64,000 bases of DNA, taken from Flavobacterium sp. MC2016-06 (GTDB lineage: Bacteria > Bacteroidota > Bacteroidia > Flavobacteriales > Flavobacteriaceae). Both the position numbers and the translations under genes were made by a program. Of the stretch, positions 7,403-17,408 are shown piece by piece. Positions within the stretch are counted from its first letter, which is position 1. The number at the start of each line of letters is the position of its first letter. The stretch lies in contig NZ_WMID02000021.1 of NCBI RefSeq assembly GCF_009711165.2, positions 1 to 64,000 on the forward strand. The letters are read 5' to 3'. Below the pieces are notes generated by a model. The model was not told where the DNA came from. It searched no databases and was given only the letters and a program-made list of their open reading frames with translations.

Positions 7403-8763
7403 TAAAGTCTTACAAAATAGTTTTGATAATCGAGGTTTTGCTAATAACCACGATTGTACTTGCGTTTCACAATATAAAATATGGTGTAGATTTTTCAGTA
7501 TTACCTAAAACATCTTTAGTGTTAATTGGTTTTTCACCTTTGATTTTATTTGGAATTTCGATAATTATTCAAAGACTGGTAATGATTATAGTATCATCTG
7601 ACCAGAGAAAAGATGATGAAGAAAAGGAAAATAACGCTATAGATAAATTTTGGAAGGATTCTTTTTTTACAAACCTAGTTTTTGGTGCCGTTAGCTTTAT
7701 TTGGGCTATTCTCTTCGTAGTTTTAAATATTTCAGTTGGAATAAAAGGTGTTGATTTTGGAAAAAGATTTGCGGTTTTTTTAGCAGCAATAGTTGTTTCA
7801 AGTCTAATTATGAGTCTTTTTTTAAGAATAAAAGATTCTGTTCATGAAATAAGTAAATTACTAGGAGGTTTAATGATTCTAATTTCTGTTTTTATTTTTG
7901 GAGGTGCTCTCGCTGCAAGTGTAGATAATATGCTGGCCATACAGTTTTCTGCAAACGAAGAAATAAAAGGTACATTTAAACCTTTGCCTGAAGTAGAAGA
8001 GGTATTTGCTGAAGATGTTATAGATACAACGGCTGTTGATAGTGCTTCTCTTAGTTATGGCACTGTAGGGGAAATTGAGGAAGCAGAGAATGATTATTAT
8101 GGTTTTAAAAAAATGAACTTTCCGGAAATAATAGCAAAAGAATGTTTTCAGACTGGGATTCTTGAAAACTATACAGATTCTAAAAAACAGAATATTTTTA
8201 AGTTCTTCTTGTCAAATTTTCTGGGATTAAAAAAAGAACAGTCTGTTGTTGATTTTAGAAAAAGTATCGAATATGCGCTTAATTCAGATTATGACGATAA
8301 CCCATATATTTCTTCTCTTGGTGATAGGGTAAGGCGAAATCCTGAAAGAATGAGAAAAGAATTTGATTGCTTGAGCTCTTTAATTTATAGTTTTGTATCG
8401 AAGGAGATTTATTTTGATTCCAGTTTAAACAAAACAGTTGACCTCTTAATTAAAAGTCATGATGACCTGTACGCAACTGAAAACCCGGATGAAAATTTGA
8501 ACAAAATTTACAAAACAATGATTTTTGGTGCTAAAAAAGAATTTCCGAAATATTATTACGACGAAATAAGTCCTTATATTTCTTATACAGCATTAAACCT
8601 AATTAAAAAAAATGCTGGAGAAAGTGAAAACGATTATAATTTTAAGTCGAGCGCTGTATGGATTTACAGCTTTTGGGCTCGAAGATACAGAGAAAAAAAT
8701 ATTGACTTGGTCTATGAAATTTTAAACGAAATTAAATCTAACTATGAAGACCGATATGAATAA
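7399..8763 (+). CDS. Hypothetical membrane protein, paralogue of previous gene
   Basis: A 454-residue protein with the same plan as the upstream gene: membrane helices in residues 5-185, an acidic stretch at about 195-230, and a soluble C-terminal domain ending in WIYSFWARRYREKN and EILNEIKSNYE. Overall similarity is low outside the last 60 residues, so the duplication is old. The two probably form a hetero-complex, as they overlap by 4 bp. A strong terminator follows. No known domain recognised. Confidence 0.75.
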   Translation: MIKSYKIVLIIEVLLITTIVLAFHNIKYGVDFSVLPKTSLVLIGFSPLILFGISIIIQRLVMIIVSSDQRKDDEEKENNAIDKFWKDSFFTNLVFGAVSFIWAILFVVLNISVGIKGVDFGKRFAVFLAAIVVSSLIMSLFLRIKDSVHEISKLLGGLMILISVFIFGGALAASVDNMLAIQFSANEEIKGTFKPLPEVEEVFAEDVIDTTAVDSASLSYGTVGEIEEAENDYYGFKKMNFPEIIAKECFQTGILENYTDSKKQNIFKFFLSNFLGLKKEQSVVDFRKSIEYALNSDYDDNPYISSLGDRVRRNPERMRKEFDCLSSLIYSFVSKEIYFDSSLNKTVDLLIKSHDDLYATENPDENLNKIYKTMIFGAKKEFPKYYYDEISPYISYTALNLIKKNAGESENDYNFKSSAVWIYSFWARRYREKNIDLVYEILNEIKSNYEDRYE

Positions 8764-8805
8764 ATTTCAAAAATATACCTGAATTTATCGATTTTCAATT
8801 TATCA

Positions 8806-8840
8806 TAAAAAACCCGAAGCAACAAGCTTCGGGTTTTTTG
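8806..8840. terminator. Bidirectional terminator
   Basis: Stem AAAAAACCCGAAGC / GCTTCGGGTTTTTT with a 4-nt loop. It serves the rightward gene ending at 8763 and the leftward HMG-CoA synthase gene ending at 8883. Confidence 0.9.
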
Positions 8841-8882
8841 TACAATCTTAATATTGAAATTTGGTTTTCAAAAATTTGGAAT

Positions 8883-10244
8883 TTAATCTATCCATTTATA
8901 ATATCTCGCTCCAATCAAAACAGGAATTTCTTTTTCAATTCGGTCAAGAACCCATTCTTGTTTTGGAGTTCTAATGCTTTCTTTTTGTTCTTTTTTATGA
9001 AGTTTCTCGTAAGTCGCAAAATCAATTTCTACGCTTTCTTCCAAGTTTTCAAAAAGTTTAGTTTGGCTTAAAGCCGATTTCCATTCTGGTTGAATTGTTC
9101 CTTCAAAAACTTTCGATTTCGATCCGCTTCCGTAAGCTAAAAATCCAAATTTTGTTCCAGCAACTTCTTTATTCGTATCATAATAATGAGCCAAAGTCGA
9201 TAATAATCCCATGAAAATAGAACCAGTGTAAAGATTCCCAATTAGCGATGAAGCCAATTCTGCTGGTTGTAATTTCTCAGTTACAAATTTCTTATAATCA
9301 TCAGATTTTGCAACTTCTTTAATTTTGGTTTGATAATCAGTAGGAGTGATATCTTCTGCAATAATTTTTTCGGCACTATCTAAAGCATAAATTTCAGACA
9401 ACATTCTTCGCCCTTGAAAAGAATAAGGCAAGTGCATAATAATGCTGTTCCAAGTATTGTATAAGGTTTCAGTAGTATTTTTTAGTTTTTTAAATGAAAA
9501 GTAAGCATTTCGCGTACGATCCATATAACATTGATTTGAATATTGACCATCAAAAACCGGCTGATCCTTATGAATTTCGATTTCGGCTTCTAAATTATCA
9601 AACCAAGGATCGTTGCTTTCGTTTTGTGTAATCGTTTCTTTTGAAAGACTTCTATAAGGTTTAAAAAAGTCGAAAACTCCTTTTGTACTTGTTGCCCAAT
9701 TTTCATCAAAAGCAATAATTCTTGGGTTTGCAGTTACAAGCATTGCAACTGCTCCAGCACCTTGAGTATATTCTCCTGTAGAATTTAAATCGTATTTAGC
9801 AAAATCGGTAGCAACCACAATTGCTTTTTTCGTCGGATTCAGTTTTACAAAGTCAATACAGTTTTGTAAAGCGTCTACAGCGCCAATGCAGGCAAAAGTA
9901 AAATCGACAACATCACATTCGGCAAGAGAATCTTCGCCAAATTTTTGTTCCATTAAATCAATTAAGAAAGAAGCAATTGGTTTAGAACTATCAATGCCGC
10001 TTTCTGTACCTACATATATACGATTGATCTCGTTTAGGTTTATTTTGTTTTCAATAATTAATTTCGTCAAAGCGTTTGCTCCAAAAACTACAGCGTCTTG
10101 GTGCGCGTCTGGCAAAGTCATTTTTATTAACCCAAGTCCTTTTTCTAATTTTTCAGGTTCTATATTTCTGGCTGTTGCCAAAGTTTTTATGGGTAAGTGT
10201 ATGTTGGCTACGTCAAAAGAGATAGCATCAATTCCTGTTTTCAT
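8883..10244 (-). CDS. mvaS: Hydroxymethylglutaryl-CoA synthase
   Basis: A 453-residue thiolase-fold enzyme that condenses acetyl-CoA with acetoacetyl-CoA to HMG-CoA in the mevalonate pathway to isoprenoids. The catalytic acid is Glu81 (in VGTESGIDSS) and the nucleophile Cys119 (in FTFACIGAVDAL); both are in the positions expected from bacterial and eukaryotic HMG-CoA synthases. The HLPYSFQGRRM segment carries the acetoacetyl-binding His. Length is typical of the bacterial or eukaryote-like type. It is transcribed alone. Mevalonate use is usual in Flavobacteriia. Confidence 0.93.
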   Translation of the reverse strand: MKTGIDAISFDVANIHLPIKTLATARNIEPEKLEKGLGLIKMTLPDAHQDAVVFGANALTKLIIENKINLNEINRIYVGTESGIDSSKPIASFLIDLMEQKFGEDSLAECDVVDFTFACIGAVDALQNCIDFVKLNPTKKAIVVATDFAKYDLNSTGEYTQGAGAVAMLVTANPRIIAFDENWATSTKGVFDFFKPYRSLSKETITQNESNDPWFDNLEAEIEIHKDQPVFDGQYSNQCYMDRTRNAYFSFKKLKNTTETLYNTWNSIIMHLPYSFQGRRMLSEIYALDSAEKIIAEDITPTDYQTKIKEVAKSDDYKKFVTEKLQPAELASSLIGNLYTGSIFMGLLSTLAHYYDTNKEVAGTKFGFLAYGSGSKSKVFEGTIQPEWKSALSQTKLFENLEESVEIDFATYEKLHKKEQKESIRTPKQEWVLDRIEKEIPVLIGARYYKWID

Positions 10245-10481
10245 TCTTGAAATATTAAGCGGATAAAGGTAAAATTATGTAATGGGAATGACAATTTTTT
10301 AAAGCGATAATATATTGTTTGACTACACTTTTGAAGAAAACAAATTAAAACTTTAAATAAAATAGTAATTTGATAAACTTTTGGCTGTGTTGCAAGGCCT
10401 TGTAAACGTGATAAAAACATCTTCTATTATGCTTTTAGCTTTTTTCTATAATAAAATAATTTGGGTTAGCTTGTTTTTGTG

Positions 10482-10503
10482 TACGTAAAAGTACGTATAC
10501 GTA
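10482..10503. promoter_or_regulatory. Three TACGTA palindromes upstream of sdhC
   Basis: The hexamer TACGTA occurs at 10482-10487, 10492-10497 and 10498-10503, centred about 50 bp upstream of the -33 element of the sdh promoter. It has the spacing of a regulator site, but no regulator is identified. Confidence 0.4.
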
Positions 10504-10540
10504 GTCTTTTTTAAAATCATTATAAATAACAACGAAATGG

Positions 10541-10571
10541 TTGTAGTTCTTTGCAATTTCAGTTATTTTTG
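10541..10571 (+). promoter_or_regulatory. Bacteroidetes-type promoter of sdhCAB
   Basis: -33 TTG at 10541-10543, a 20-bp gap, and -7 TATTTTTG at 10564-10571, a full match to TTG-N17-23-TAnnTTTG. The predicted start lies about 30 bp before the sdhC ATG. Confidence 0.75.
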
Positions 10572-10604
10572 TCTAATTTTTTAAAACAAACTACTTAAAC
10601 TCTT

Positions 10605-11270
10605 ATGGCACAATCTGCACTATTGAATGCTTCCATCTTAAAGAAAGTGGCTATGGCTCTTTCGGGAATATTCTTAATCACGTTTTTAGCGCTGCATGTT
10701 TCCTTAAATTTTATTTCTATTATAAGTAAAGATGTCTTCAATGAAGCTTCTCACTTTATGGGATACAATCCGCTAATACAATATGTAATGCAGCCTGTTT
10801 TGGCAATTGGTGTAATTTTCCACTTCGTAATGGGATTTGTACTAACGGCTCAAAATAGCGCAGCAAGACCAATTGCGTATGCAAAATACAACGGAGCGGC
10901 TAACGCTTCTTGGACATCAAGAAATATGATTATTTCTGGATTGGTTATTTTAGCATTCTTAGGATTGCATTTTTATGATTTTTGGTTTCCAGAAGTTAAC
11001 TATAAATATATAGTCGGTGAGGCACCAAATGCTACAAGATATTATGATGAGTTAGTTCATAAATTTCACGATCCAATTCGTACAGGATTATATTGTGTAG
11101 CATTCGTTCTTTTAGGTTTTCACCTTTGGCACGGATTCAGTTCATCGCTACAATCTGTAGGGATGCACAATAAGTATTCTCGTTTTTTAAGTAAAGTAGG
11201 TTATGGATTTGCAGTTGTTGTACCAGCACTTTTCATTATCATCGCTTTAGTTCATCATTTCAATAATTAA
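10605..11270 (+). CDS. sdhC: Succinate dehydrogenase cytochrome b subunit
   Basis: A 221-residue membrane subunit of the type-B succinate:quinone oxidoreductase, in which one polypeptide with five helices carries two haems. Predicted helices lie at about residues 15-36, 60-83, 104-124, 153-175 and 192-215. His residues in the second, third, fourth and fifth helices (in FHFVMGF, LHFYDFW, FHLWHGF and VHHFNN) fit haem ligation. It is the first gene of sdhCAB, 12 bp before sdhA, with a clear promoter upstream. Confidence 0.95.
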   Translation: MAQSALLNASILKKVAMALSGIFLITFLALHVSLNFISIISKDVFNEASHFMGYNPLIQYVMQPVLAIGVIFHFVMGFVLTAQNSAARPIAYAKYNGAANASWTSRNMIISGLVILAFLGLHFYDFWFPEVNYKYIVGEAPNATRYYDELVHKFHDPIRTGLYCVAFVLLGFHLWHGFSSSLQSVGMHNKYSRFLSKVGYGFAVVVPALFIIIALVHHFNN

Positions 11271-11282
11271 TAATCAATTATA

Positions 11283-13283
11283 ATGGCATTAGATTCAAAA
11301 ATTCCAAATGGTCCAATATCGGACAAATGGACAAATTATAAAGATCATATTAATTTAGTTAACCCTGCTAACAAACGTAATTTAGATATTATTATAGTTG
11401 GTACAGGTTTGGCTGGAGGTTCTGCTGCGGCTACTTTAGCTGAATTAGGATATAACGTAAAAGCATTCTGCTTCCAAGATTCACCAAGACGTGCGCACTC
11501 TATTGCTGCACAAGGTGGTATCAACGCTGCAAAAAACTATAAAGGAGACGGTGACTCTGTTTACAGATTATTTTATGATACTGTAAAAGGTGGAGATTAT
11601 CGCGCTCGTGAGGCAAACGTTCACCGTTTGGCTGAAGTTTCTTCTAATATTATTGATCAATGTGTGGCTCAAGGTGTACCATTGGCTCGTGAATATGGAG
11701 GATTATTAGATAACCGTTCTTTTGGAGGAACTTTGGTTTCTCGTACATTTTACGCACAAGGTCAAACTGGGCAACAATTATTGTTAGGAGCTTATTCTGC
11801 AATGAACCGTCAGATTGGTCGTGGTAAAGTAAAAATGTACAACCGTCACGAAATGTTGGACATTGTAATCGTAAACGGAAAAGCAAGAGGTATTATCGCT
11901 CGTAACTTGATTACAGGAGAAATAGAAAAACACTCTGCTCACGCTGTAGTAGTTGGTTCTGGAGGATACGGAAACGTATTTTTCCTTTCAACAAATGCTA
12001 TGGGAAGTAATGCAACAGCGGCTTGGAAAATTCATAAAAAAGGAGCATTTTTCGCAAATCCTTGTTATACACAAATTCACCCAACATGTATTCCAGTTTC
12101 TGGAGATCACCAGTCAAAATTGACTTTGATGTCTGAATCTTTACGTAATGACGGTCGTATTTGGGTTCCTGCAAAACTAGAAGATGCACAAGCAATTCGT
12201 GAAGGAAAGAAAAAAGCAACAGATTTATCTGAAGCAGAAAGAGATTATTTCTTAGAAAGAAGATATCCAGCTTTTGGTAACTTAGTACCTCGTGATGTTG
12301 CGTCTCGTGCTGCAAAAGAAAGATGTGATGCTGGTTTTGGAGTTAACAAAACTGGAGAAGCTGTTTACTTAGATTTTGCTGCTGCAATTAAACGTTACGG
12401 AGAAGAAGCGGCTCACGTAAAAGGATTAAACGAAAACGACAGTGCCTTAATTACTAAATTAGGAACTGATATCGTGAAAAGTAAATACGGAAACTTATTC
12501 CAAATGTACTTGAAGATTGTTGACGAAGATCCGTACACAACTCCAATGATGATTTACCCAGCGGTTCACTACACAATGGGTGGAACTTGGGTTGATTATA
12601 ACTTAATGACTACAATTCCTGGATGTTTCTCAATCGGAGAATCTAACTTCTCAGATCACGGAGCAAACAGACTTGGAGCTTCTGCTTTAATGCAAGGTTT
12701 AGCTGATGGTTATTTTGTGTTACCTTACACTATCGGAGATTATTTAGCTCCAGATATTAAAATGGGGCCAATTTCTACAGATTTGCCAGAATTCTTAGAA
12801 GCAGAGAAAAATGTAAAAGATCAAATCGATAGATTTATCAATAATAAAGGAACTCATTCTGTAGATTATTTCCATAAGAAATTAGGAAAAATCATGTGGG
12901 ATAAAGTAGGTATGGCTCGTAATGCTAAAGGTTTAACTGAAGCTATCGAAGAAATTGCTGCTTTACGTGAAGAGTTTTATAAAGACGTAAAAGTACCAGG
13001 AAGCGCTAACGAATTTAACCAAGAATTAGAAAAAGCGACTCGTGTTGCCGATTTCTTAGAATTGGGAGAATTGTTCGCAAAAGATGCTTTACACCGTAAC
13101 GAATCTTGTGGAGGTCACTTCCGTGAAGAATATCAAACAGAAGAAGGTGAAGCTCTTCGTGACGATGAGAACTTTGCCTATGTTGCAGCTTGGGAATACA
13201 AAGGAAAACCAAGTGATGCAGTATTACACAAAGAAGCTTTGGTTTACGAAAACATCAAATTAGTACAACGTAGTTATAAATAG
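11283..13283 (+). CDS. sdhA: Succinate dehydrogenase flavoprotein subunit
   Basis: A 666-residue flavoprotein that oxidises succinate to fumarate in the TCA cycle, at the cytoplasmic face of the inner membrane. FAD-binding GxGxxGG lies at about residues 39-45 ([12 protein letters not shown]). His is present in [15 protein letters not shown], the site of covalent FAD attachment. The substrate segment HPTCIP and the C-terminal GANRLGAS and [11 protein letters not shown] motifs are all intact. Length matches the type-B family. Antisense frames inside the gene arise from its codon bias. Confidence 0.97.
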   Translation: MALDSKIPNGPISDKWTNYKDHINLVNPANKRNLDIIIVGTGLAGGSAAATLAELGYNVKAFCFQDSPRRAHSIAAQGGINAAKNYKGDGDSVYRLFYDTVKGGDYRAREANVHRLAEVSSNIIDQCVAQGVPLAREYGGLLDNRSFGGTLVSRTFYAQGQTGQQLLLGAYSAMNRQIGRGKVKMYNRHEMLDIVIVNGKARGIIARNLITGEIEKHSAHAVVVGSGGYGNVFFLSTNAMGSNATAAWKIHKKGAFFANPCYTQIHPTCIPVSGDHQSKLTLMSESLRNDGRIWVPAKLEDAQAIREGKKKATDLSEAERDYFLERRYPAFGNLVPRDVASRAAKERCDAGFGVNKTGEAVYLDFAAAIKRYGEEAAHVKGLNENDSALITKLGTDIVKSKYGNLFQMYLKIVDEDPYTTPMMIYPAVHYTMGGTWVDYNLMTTIPGCFSIGESNFSDHGANRLGASALMQGLADGYFVLPYTIGDYLAPDIKMGPISTDLPEFLEAEKNVKDQIDRFINNKGTHSVDYFHKKLGKIMWDKVGMARNAKGLTEAIEEIAALREEFYKDVKVPGSANEFNQELEKATRVADFLELGELFAKDALHRNESCGGHFREEYQTEEGEALRDDENFAYVAAWEYKGKPSDAVLHKEALVYENIKLVQRSYK

Positions 13284-13321
13284 TATTTCGAGAAAGTCGT
13301 AATACTTAAAACTTATACAAA

Positions 13322-14068
13322 ATGAAACTTACACTAAAAATATGGCGTCAGAAAAACGCCCAAGATAAAGGAGGGATTGTAGAATATCCTATTGACGGAA
13401 TTGAACCAGATATGTCTTTCCTTGAAATGCTTGATGTTCTTAACGAACAATTGATCAACAAAGGAGACGAACCTGTAGCATTTGACCACGATTGTCGTGA
13501 AGGAATCTGCGGAATGTGTTCTTTATTCATCAACGGTGAAGCGCACGGACCAGACAGAGGAGTTACAACTTGTCAGTTACACATGCGTATGTTTAAAGAT
13601 GGTGACACGATTTTTATCGAGCCATTTAGAGCAAAAGCTTTCCCAGTAATTAAAGATTTAGTTGTTGACAGAAGTTCTTTTGATAGAATTCAACATGCAG
13701 GAGGTTTTGTCTCTGTAAATACTTCAGGTAATACAATTGATGCAAATACAATTCCGATTAACAAAGACGATGCAGATAAATCATTTGATGCTGCGGCTTG
13801 TATTGGTTGTGGAGCTTGTGTTGCAACTTGTAAAAACTCATCTGCAATGTTATTCGTTTCTGCAAAAGTTTCTCAATATGCTTTATTACCACAAGGTAAA
13901 GTTGAAGCTGTTGACCGTGTTTTAAACATGGTACATCAAATGGATGCTGAAGGTTTTGGTAACTGTACCAACACTGGAGCTTGTGAAGTAGAATGTCCTA
14001 AAGGAATTTCTCTAGAAAATATCGCACGTATGAACCGTGAGTATTTATCTGCAAGCTTAAAAGGATAA
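13322..14068 (+). CDS. sdhB: Succinate dehydrogenase iron-sulfur subunit
   Basis: A 248-residue subunit that carries electrons from FAD to the haems. The plant-type [2Fe-2S] motif CREGICGMC with a distal Cys in TTCQ, the [4Fe-4S] motif [11 protein letters not shown], and the [3Fe-4S] segment [14 protein letters not shown] are complete. It lies 38 bp after sdhA, the third gene of the operon, followed by a terminator. Confidence 0.97.
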   Translation: MKLTLKIWRQKNAQDKGGIVEYPIDGIEPDMSFLEMLDVLNEQLINKGDEPVAFDHDCREGICGMCSLFINGEAHGPDRGVTTCQLHMRMFKDGDTIFIEPFRAKAFPVIKDLVVDRSSFDRIQHAGGFVSVNTSGNTIDANTIPINKDDADKSFDAAACIGCGACVATCKNSSAMLFVSAKVSQYALLPQGKVEAVDRVLNMVHQMDAEGFGNCTNTGACEVECPKGISLENIARMNREYLSASLKG

Positions 14069-14094
14069 TTAGAATACCATTTAGTTTTAAATAT

Positions 14095-14129
14095 AAAAAA
14101 TGCATTCATTAAGTTGAATGCGTTTTTTT
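14095..14129. terminator. Terminator after sdhB
   Basis: Stem TGCATTCA / TGAATGCG with flanking A and T runs, between convergent sdhB and the GH20 gene; it probably serves both. Confidence 0.8.
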
Positions 14130-14138
14130 GCTTTTCTA

Positions 14139-16439
14139 TTATTCGTAATACAATTGCGAAGCATTTATTTCTTGTTTTTCTTTTCCTTCCTGCTGTATAA
14201 AACAGTTTAAAGTAGTACCGCCAAGCTGATCAAAATAGCTGATATTAAATTTATGAAAACCTTTTTCGAGTTTCATCACTCCAAAGGCTTCATTTAGCCA
14301 ATGAATACCATCATTGTTTACAACTAATTCATTATCTATAAAAAGCTTCGATCCATCATCTGAAAGCGTCGAAATGGTATAATTTGCAGTTTCTGGAACA
14401 TAGATGTATCCATCGAATTTTAAGCCGATATAACGCTCTGTTTTTGATTTCCATTTTTCACTGCTTATTGTGCCCTCAAAAATTCCTGAATTGATGGGTT
14501 TTACTAATTCTAAATCTTGTACCTGCTGAAAAAAGATTCCAGTGTAATAGTCATATTTTAAACCTTTTTTGGTTGGTTTTATGGCTAAAGCCGATTTCAA
14601 ATCAGGATTTCTAACCAATATTTTATTGATAGAACTTTTTCGTGCGCTTGGACTGATTTGTATGGTTTTAATTATTCGATATTCTCCTTTTGGAATATTT
14701 ATCGTTACAGGTTTCTGATAAAGTTCTGCAGTCTCATCTGGATTATAACCGTCGATTGTGTAAAAAATCTGTCCGTTTTTAATCGTTGGTTTTAAATCTA
14801 AAACATATTTTGATGCAATTAAAGCAGTTTCGGCTGAACCAAATGGAGTTGGAACTTTGTATAATCTCTTTTGAAGTTCAAGCTTTTCTAAATGATAGGG
14901 CATTCTATTCAAAACAAAATTATTGTAGTTTTTATTTTGAGTTTCCGTCCAGGCAATTTCAGCCAGAGCAAACATTCTAGGATAAAGCTGATAATTTAAT
15001 TTTGCAGGACTTGTAATATATTCCGACCAAAGATTAGATTGAACGCCCAAAATATATTTTTGCTCCTCAACAGTTAAACTATCTGCAGGAGTTGGATTGT
15101 ATTGGTATATTTTCTCAACTGTAGTTAATCTTCCCACAGTCAAAGGCTCTTGGGGTGAATACCCTTGGTTATAATCTAAATAAAGAACTTGTTCCGGATT
15201 CATGATTACAAAATGTTTCTGTTTTGCTGCGCTGATGCCGCCAGATTCTCCACGCCATGACATTACGGCTGCGTTTGGTGCAAGTCCGCCTTCAAGCATT
15301 TCATCCCAACCTAAAATTTGCCTTCCGTGTGCATTTAGGAATTTCTCAATTCGTGTTGTTAAATAACTTTGTAATTCATGCTCGTTTTTCAAGTCTAACT
15401 CTTTGATTCTTTTCTGGCAGTTCGGACATTCTTTCCATCTTGTTTTTGGGCATTCGTCACCGCCAATATGAATGTATTTACTCGGGAATAAAGCGATAAC
15501 TTCTGTTAAAACATCTTCTAAGAAGACAAAAGTTTCTTCTTTTCCAGCACAGAAAATATCTTCAAAAACACCCCAGTTTTCGACTACTTTATAATTTCTT
15601 TCGGGAAAACAAGATAAATTAGGATAAGCCGTAACCGCTGCAGTCGCGTGACCAGGGATTTCGATTTCGGGAATAATATTTACATAACGCTCTTCGGCAA
15701 ACTTAACGACTTCTTTAATTTCTTCTTGCGTGTAAAAACCTCCGTAAGGATTTCCGTCGAAGAATTGAGGTGATCTTTCAAACTTATTTCCAACTAAAGT
15801 CTGCGCTCTTTTAGAACCAACTTCGGTTAGCTTTGGGTATTTTTTGATTTCAATTCTCCAGCCTTGATCATCCGTTAAATGCCAATGAAAGTTGTTTAAT
15901 TTATAGCTGGACATTTGTGCTATAAAATCTTTTATAACAGCCACAGAGAAAAAATGACGGCAGACGTCTAAATGCAGGCCTCGATAAGAATATCGCGGTT
16001 GATCTTCGATAGAAACACGTGGCAATTTTATTTCTTTTTTATTGGATAGTTTATTAGGTAATAATTGCAGTAAACTTTGAACGGCATAAAACAATCCTTC
16101 TTCAGAACCGGTAACAATTATTTTTTTTGAAGTAATATTTATGCTGTACCCTTCTTTATTTGACGAAGGACTTTTGGTGATAAATAAAACCTCGATCGAA
16201 CTTTTTTTGGAAGGTAAATTTCCATTTACAGCCGATTCAAAAATTTGGGCAGATTTAAATTCTTTTGCGCTGTATTTATTATTTTCAAAGACAATTTTTA
16301 TTTGTCCGTTTAAACGAATGCTGTCGCCGGTTGCTTTGTATGAATTTGGAGCTGGAATTATAGAATTGTTTTCAGAAACAGCTTGTGCATTTCCGATGGA
16401 ATAACAAAATAGCAGTAAAAATATAAGACTTTTTTTCAT
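14139..16439 (-). CDS. Beta-N-acetylhexosaminidase, GH20
   Basis: A 766-residue secreted glycosidase that releases terminal GlcNAc or GalNAc by substrate-assisted catalysis. A Sec signal peptide (residues 1-20, cut after NAQA) is followed by an N-terminal GH20b domain (about 25-145), the TIM barrel (about 148-500) with catalytic Asp328-Glu329 in HIGGDECP, a chitobiase-type C-terminal domain (about 540-615), and a PA14-like domain (about 645-755) that binds carbohydrate. It lies next to the DeoR gene, with its own promoter and the 17-bp palindrome shared with susC, so it is probably in the same regulon as the downstream catabolic operon. Confidence 0.93.
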   Translation of the reverse strand: MKKSLIFLLLFCYSIGNAQAVSENNSIIPAPNSYKATGDSIRLNGQIKIVFENNKYSAKEFKSAQIFESAVNGNLPSKKSSIEVLFITKSPSSNKEGYSINITSKKIIVTGSEEGLFYAVQSLLQLLPNKLSNKKEIKLPRVSIEDQPRYSYRGLHLDVCRHFFSVAVIKDFIAQMSSYKLNNFHWHLTDDQGWRIEIKKYPKLTEVGSKRAQTLVGNKFERSPQFFDGNPYGGFYTQEEIKEVVKFAEERYVNIIPEIEIPGHATAAVTAYPNLSCFPERNYKVVENWGVFEDIFCAGKEETFVFLEDVLTEVIALFPSKYIHIGGDECPKTRWKECPNCQKRIKELDLKNEHELQSYLTTRIEKFLNAHGRQILGWDEMLEGGLAPNAAVMSWRGESGGISAAKQKHFVIMNPEQVLYLDYNQGYSPQEPLTVGRLTTVEKIYQYNPTPADSLTVEEQKYILGVQSNLWSEYITSPAKLNYQLYPRMFALAEIAWTETQNKNYNNFVLNRMPYHLEKLELQKRLYKVPTPFGSAETALIASKYVLDLKPTIKNGQIFYTIDGYNPDETAELYQKPVTINIPKGEYRIIKTIQISPSARKSSINKILVRNPDLKSALAIKPTKKGLKYDYYTGIFFQQVQDLELVKPINSGIFEGTISSEKWKSKTERYIGLKFDGYIYVPETANYTISTLSDDGSKLFIDNELVVNNDGIHWLNEAFGVMKLEKGFHKFNISYFDQLGGTTLNCFIQQEGKEKQEINASQLYYE

Positions 16440-16463
16440 GGTTTATTTCAGGTTAGCAATAAA

Positions 16464-16496
16464 CAAATGTATTGTTTACGGTTATTTTTTTTGCAA
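16464..16496 (-). promoter_or_regulatory. Promoter of the GH20 gene
   Basis: On the minus strand, -7 TACATTTG lies at 16464-16471 (seen as CAAATGTA) and -33 TTG at 16494-16496, with a 22-bp gap. The -33 box lies inside the TTGCA-N7-TGCAA palindrome. Confidence 0.7.
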
Positions 16497-16507
16497 AAAA
16501 TATGCAA
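16491..16507. promoter_or_regulatory. Candidate operator TTGCA-N7-TGCAA, GH20 copy
   Basis: The 17-bp palindrome TTGCAAAAAATATGCAA begins 20 bp upstream of the GH20 -7 box. The inverted sequence occurs twice upstream of susC, one copy at the same distance from the -7 box. The adjacent DeoR protein is the obvious candidate binder. Confidence 0.65.
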
Positions 16508-16602
16508 ATGACGGTTTGAGTTAAATCTTTTAAAATAGGGTAATTAACTTTTTTGTTGCTTCATGTTATATTTTGTTTCGCAATAATATTGCATTATTTG
16601 TT

Positions 16603-16610
16603 TACATTTG
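16603..16610 (+). promoter_or_regulatory. -7 box of the deoR-type gene
   Basis: TACATTTG, a full match to TAnnTTTG. It overlaps the upstream TTG at 16608, which therefore cannot be the start codon; translation must begin at the ATG at 16632. Confidence 0.65.
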
Positions 16611-16631
16611 TTCAAAAAAAATCGAAGCTGC

Positions 16632-17408
16632 ATGAATAATGAAAATGAAGTAGTAAATTATACTAAGGAAGAACGTAAAAGTCATATTTTGAAAGAGATC
16701 AACTTGCATACTCGTGTAAGTTTTGAAACGCTTTCGGCTAAATTATTTGTTTCGGAAGATACAGTAAGACGTGATATTAACGAACTTGAATCGGAATCAT
16801 TATTGATTAAAGTAAAAGGCGGTGCGATGACAAAAGCGTACCATCATTCTTCATCAAATCAAACTTATGCAGGCGAATCAAAACAAATTATTGCGCAGAA
16901 AACTTTAGGCTTACTTCATGATGGAATGGTTTTATTAATTGGCGGTGGAACAACCATTCGTGAATTCATCCGTTTAATTCCAAACGATTTAAATCTTACT
17001 ATTTTTACTGTTACCGTTTTATCTGCAGTTGAACTTTTGGATAAACCGAATGTCAAAATTATTATGATTGGTGGCAGTATTTCTTCGTACAGCCAAATGT
17101 GTGTGAGCGGTGACGTTTACAATCAATTGGCTAATATTAAAGTTGACTTATTAATTTTAGGAACCAATGCTTTAGATATCGAAGGTGGTTTTTCAGATTC
17201 TGATTGGGAAACCGTTCAGGTAAAAAAAGCAATGATTCAAGCTTCTGAAAAAACAGCGATTTTAACTATTTCGGAAAAATTAGATACCGTTTTAAAAATG
17301 AAAATTGCCAGCTTATCCGAAGTTGATTATGTAGTTACCGAAGTTGATCCAAATCACGAAAAATTACAGTCATATAAGAAGGCAGTTCCAAGTTTAGTCT
17401 TTATTTAA
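16632..17408 (+). CDS. DeoR family transcriptional regulator
   Basis: A 258-residue regulator starting at ATG 16632; the longer TTG frame would begin inside the -7 box. The N-terminal winged helix-turn-helix (about residues 15-65) contains LSAKLFVSEDTVRRDINELE, the DeoR signature with the VRRDI recognition helix. The C-terminal sugar-phosphate sensor domain (about 75-240) has the GGGTTI and GGSISS loops that bind the effector's phosphate. Effectors of this family are usually phosphorylated sugars; KDPG or KDG would fit the adjacent operon. Its end overlaps that of the dipeptidase gene by 4 bp, and it lies divergent to GH20. Confidence 0.9.
   Translation: MNNENEVVNYTKEERKSHILKEINLHTRVSFETLSAKLFVSEDTVRRDINELESESLLIKVKGGAMTKAYHHSSSNQTYAGESKQIIAQKTLGLLHDGMVLLIGGGTTIREFIRLIPNDLNLTIFTVTVLSAVELLDKPNVKIIMIGGSISSYSQMCVSGDVYNQLANIKVDLLILGTNALDIEGGFSDSDWETVQVKKAMIQASEKTAILTISEKLDTVLKMKIASLSEVDYVVTEVDPNHEKLQSYKKAVPSLVFI

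Noticed and set aside
9886..10266. 126-codon frame antisense to mvaS
   Set aside because: Lies wholly within a gene with complete catalytic motifs; a by-product of AT-rich codon use.
11650..12315. Frames antisense to sdhA
   Set aside because: sdhA is intact with all motifs; the antisense products have no domain features.
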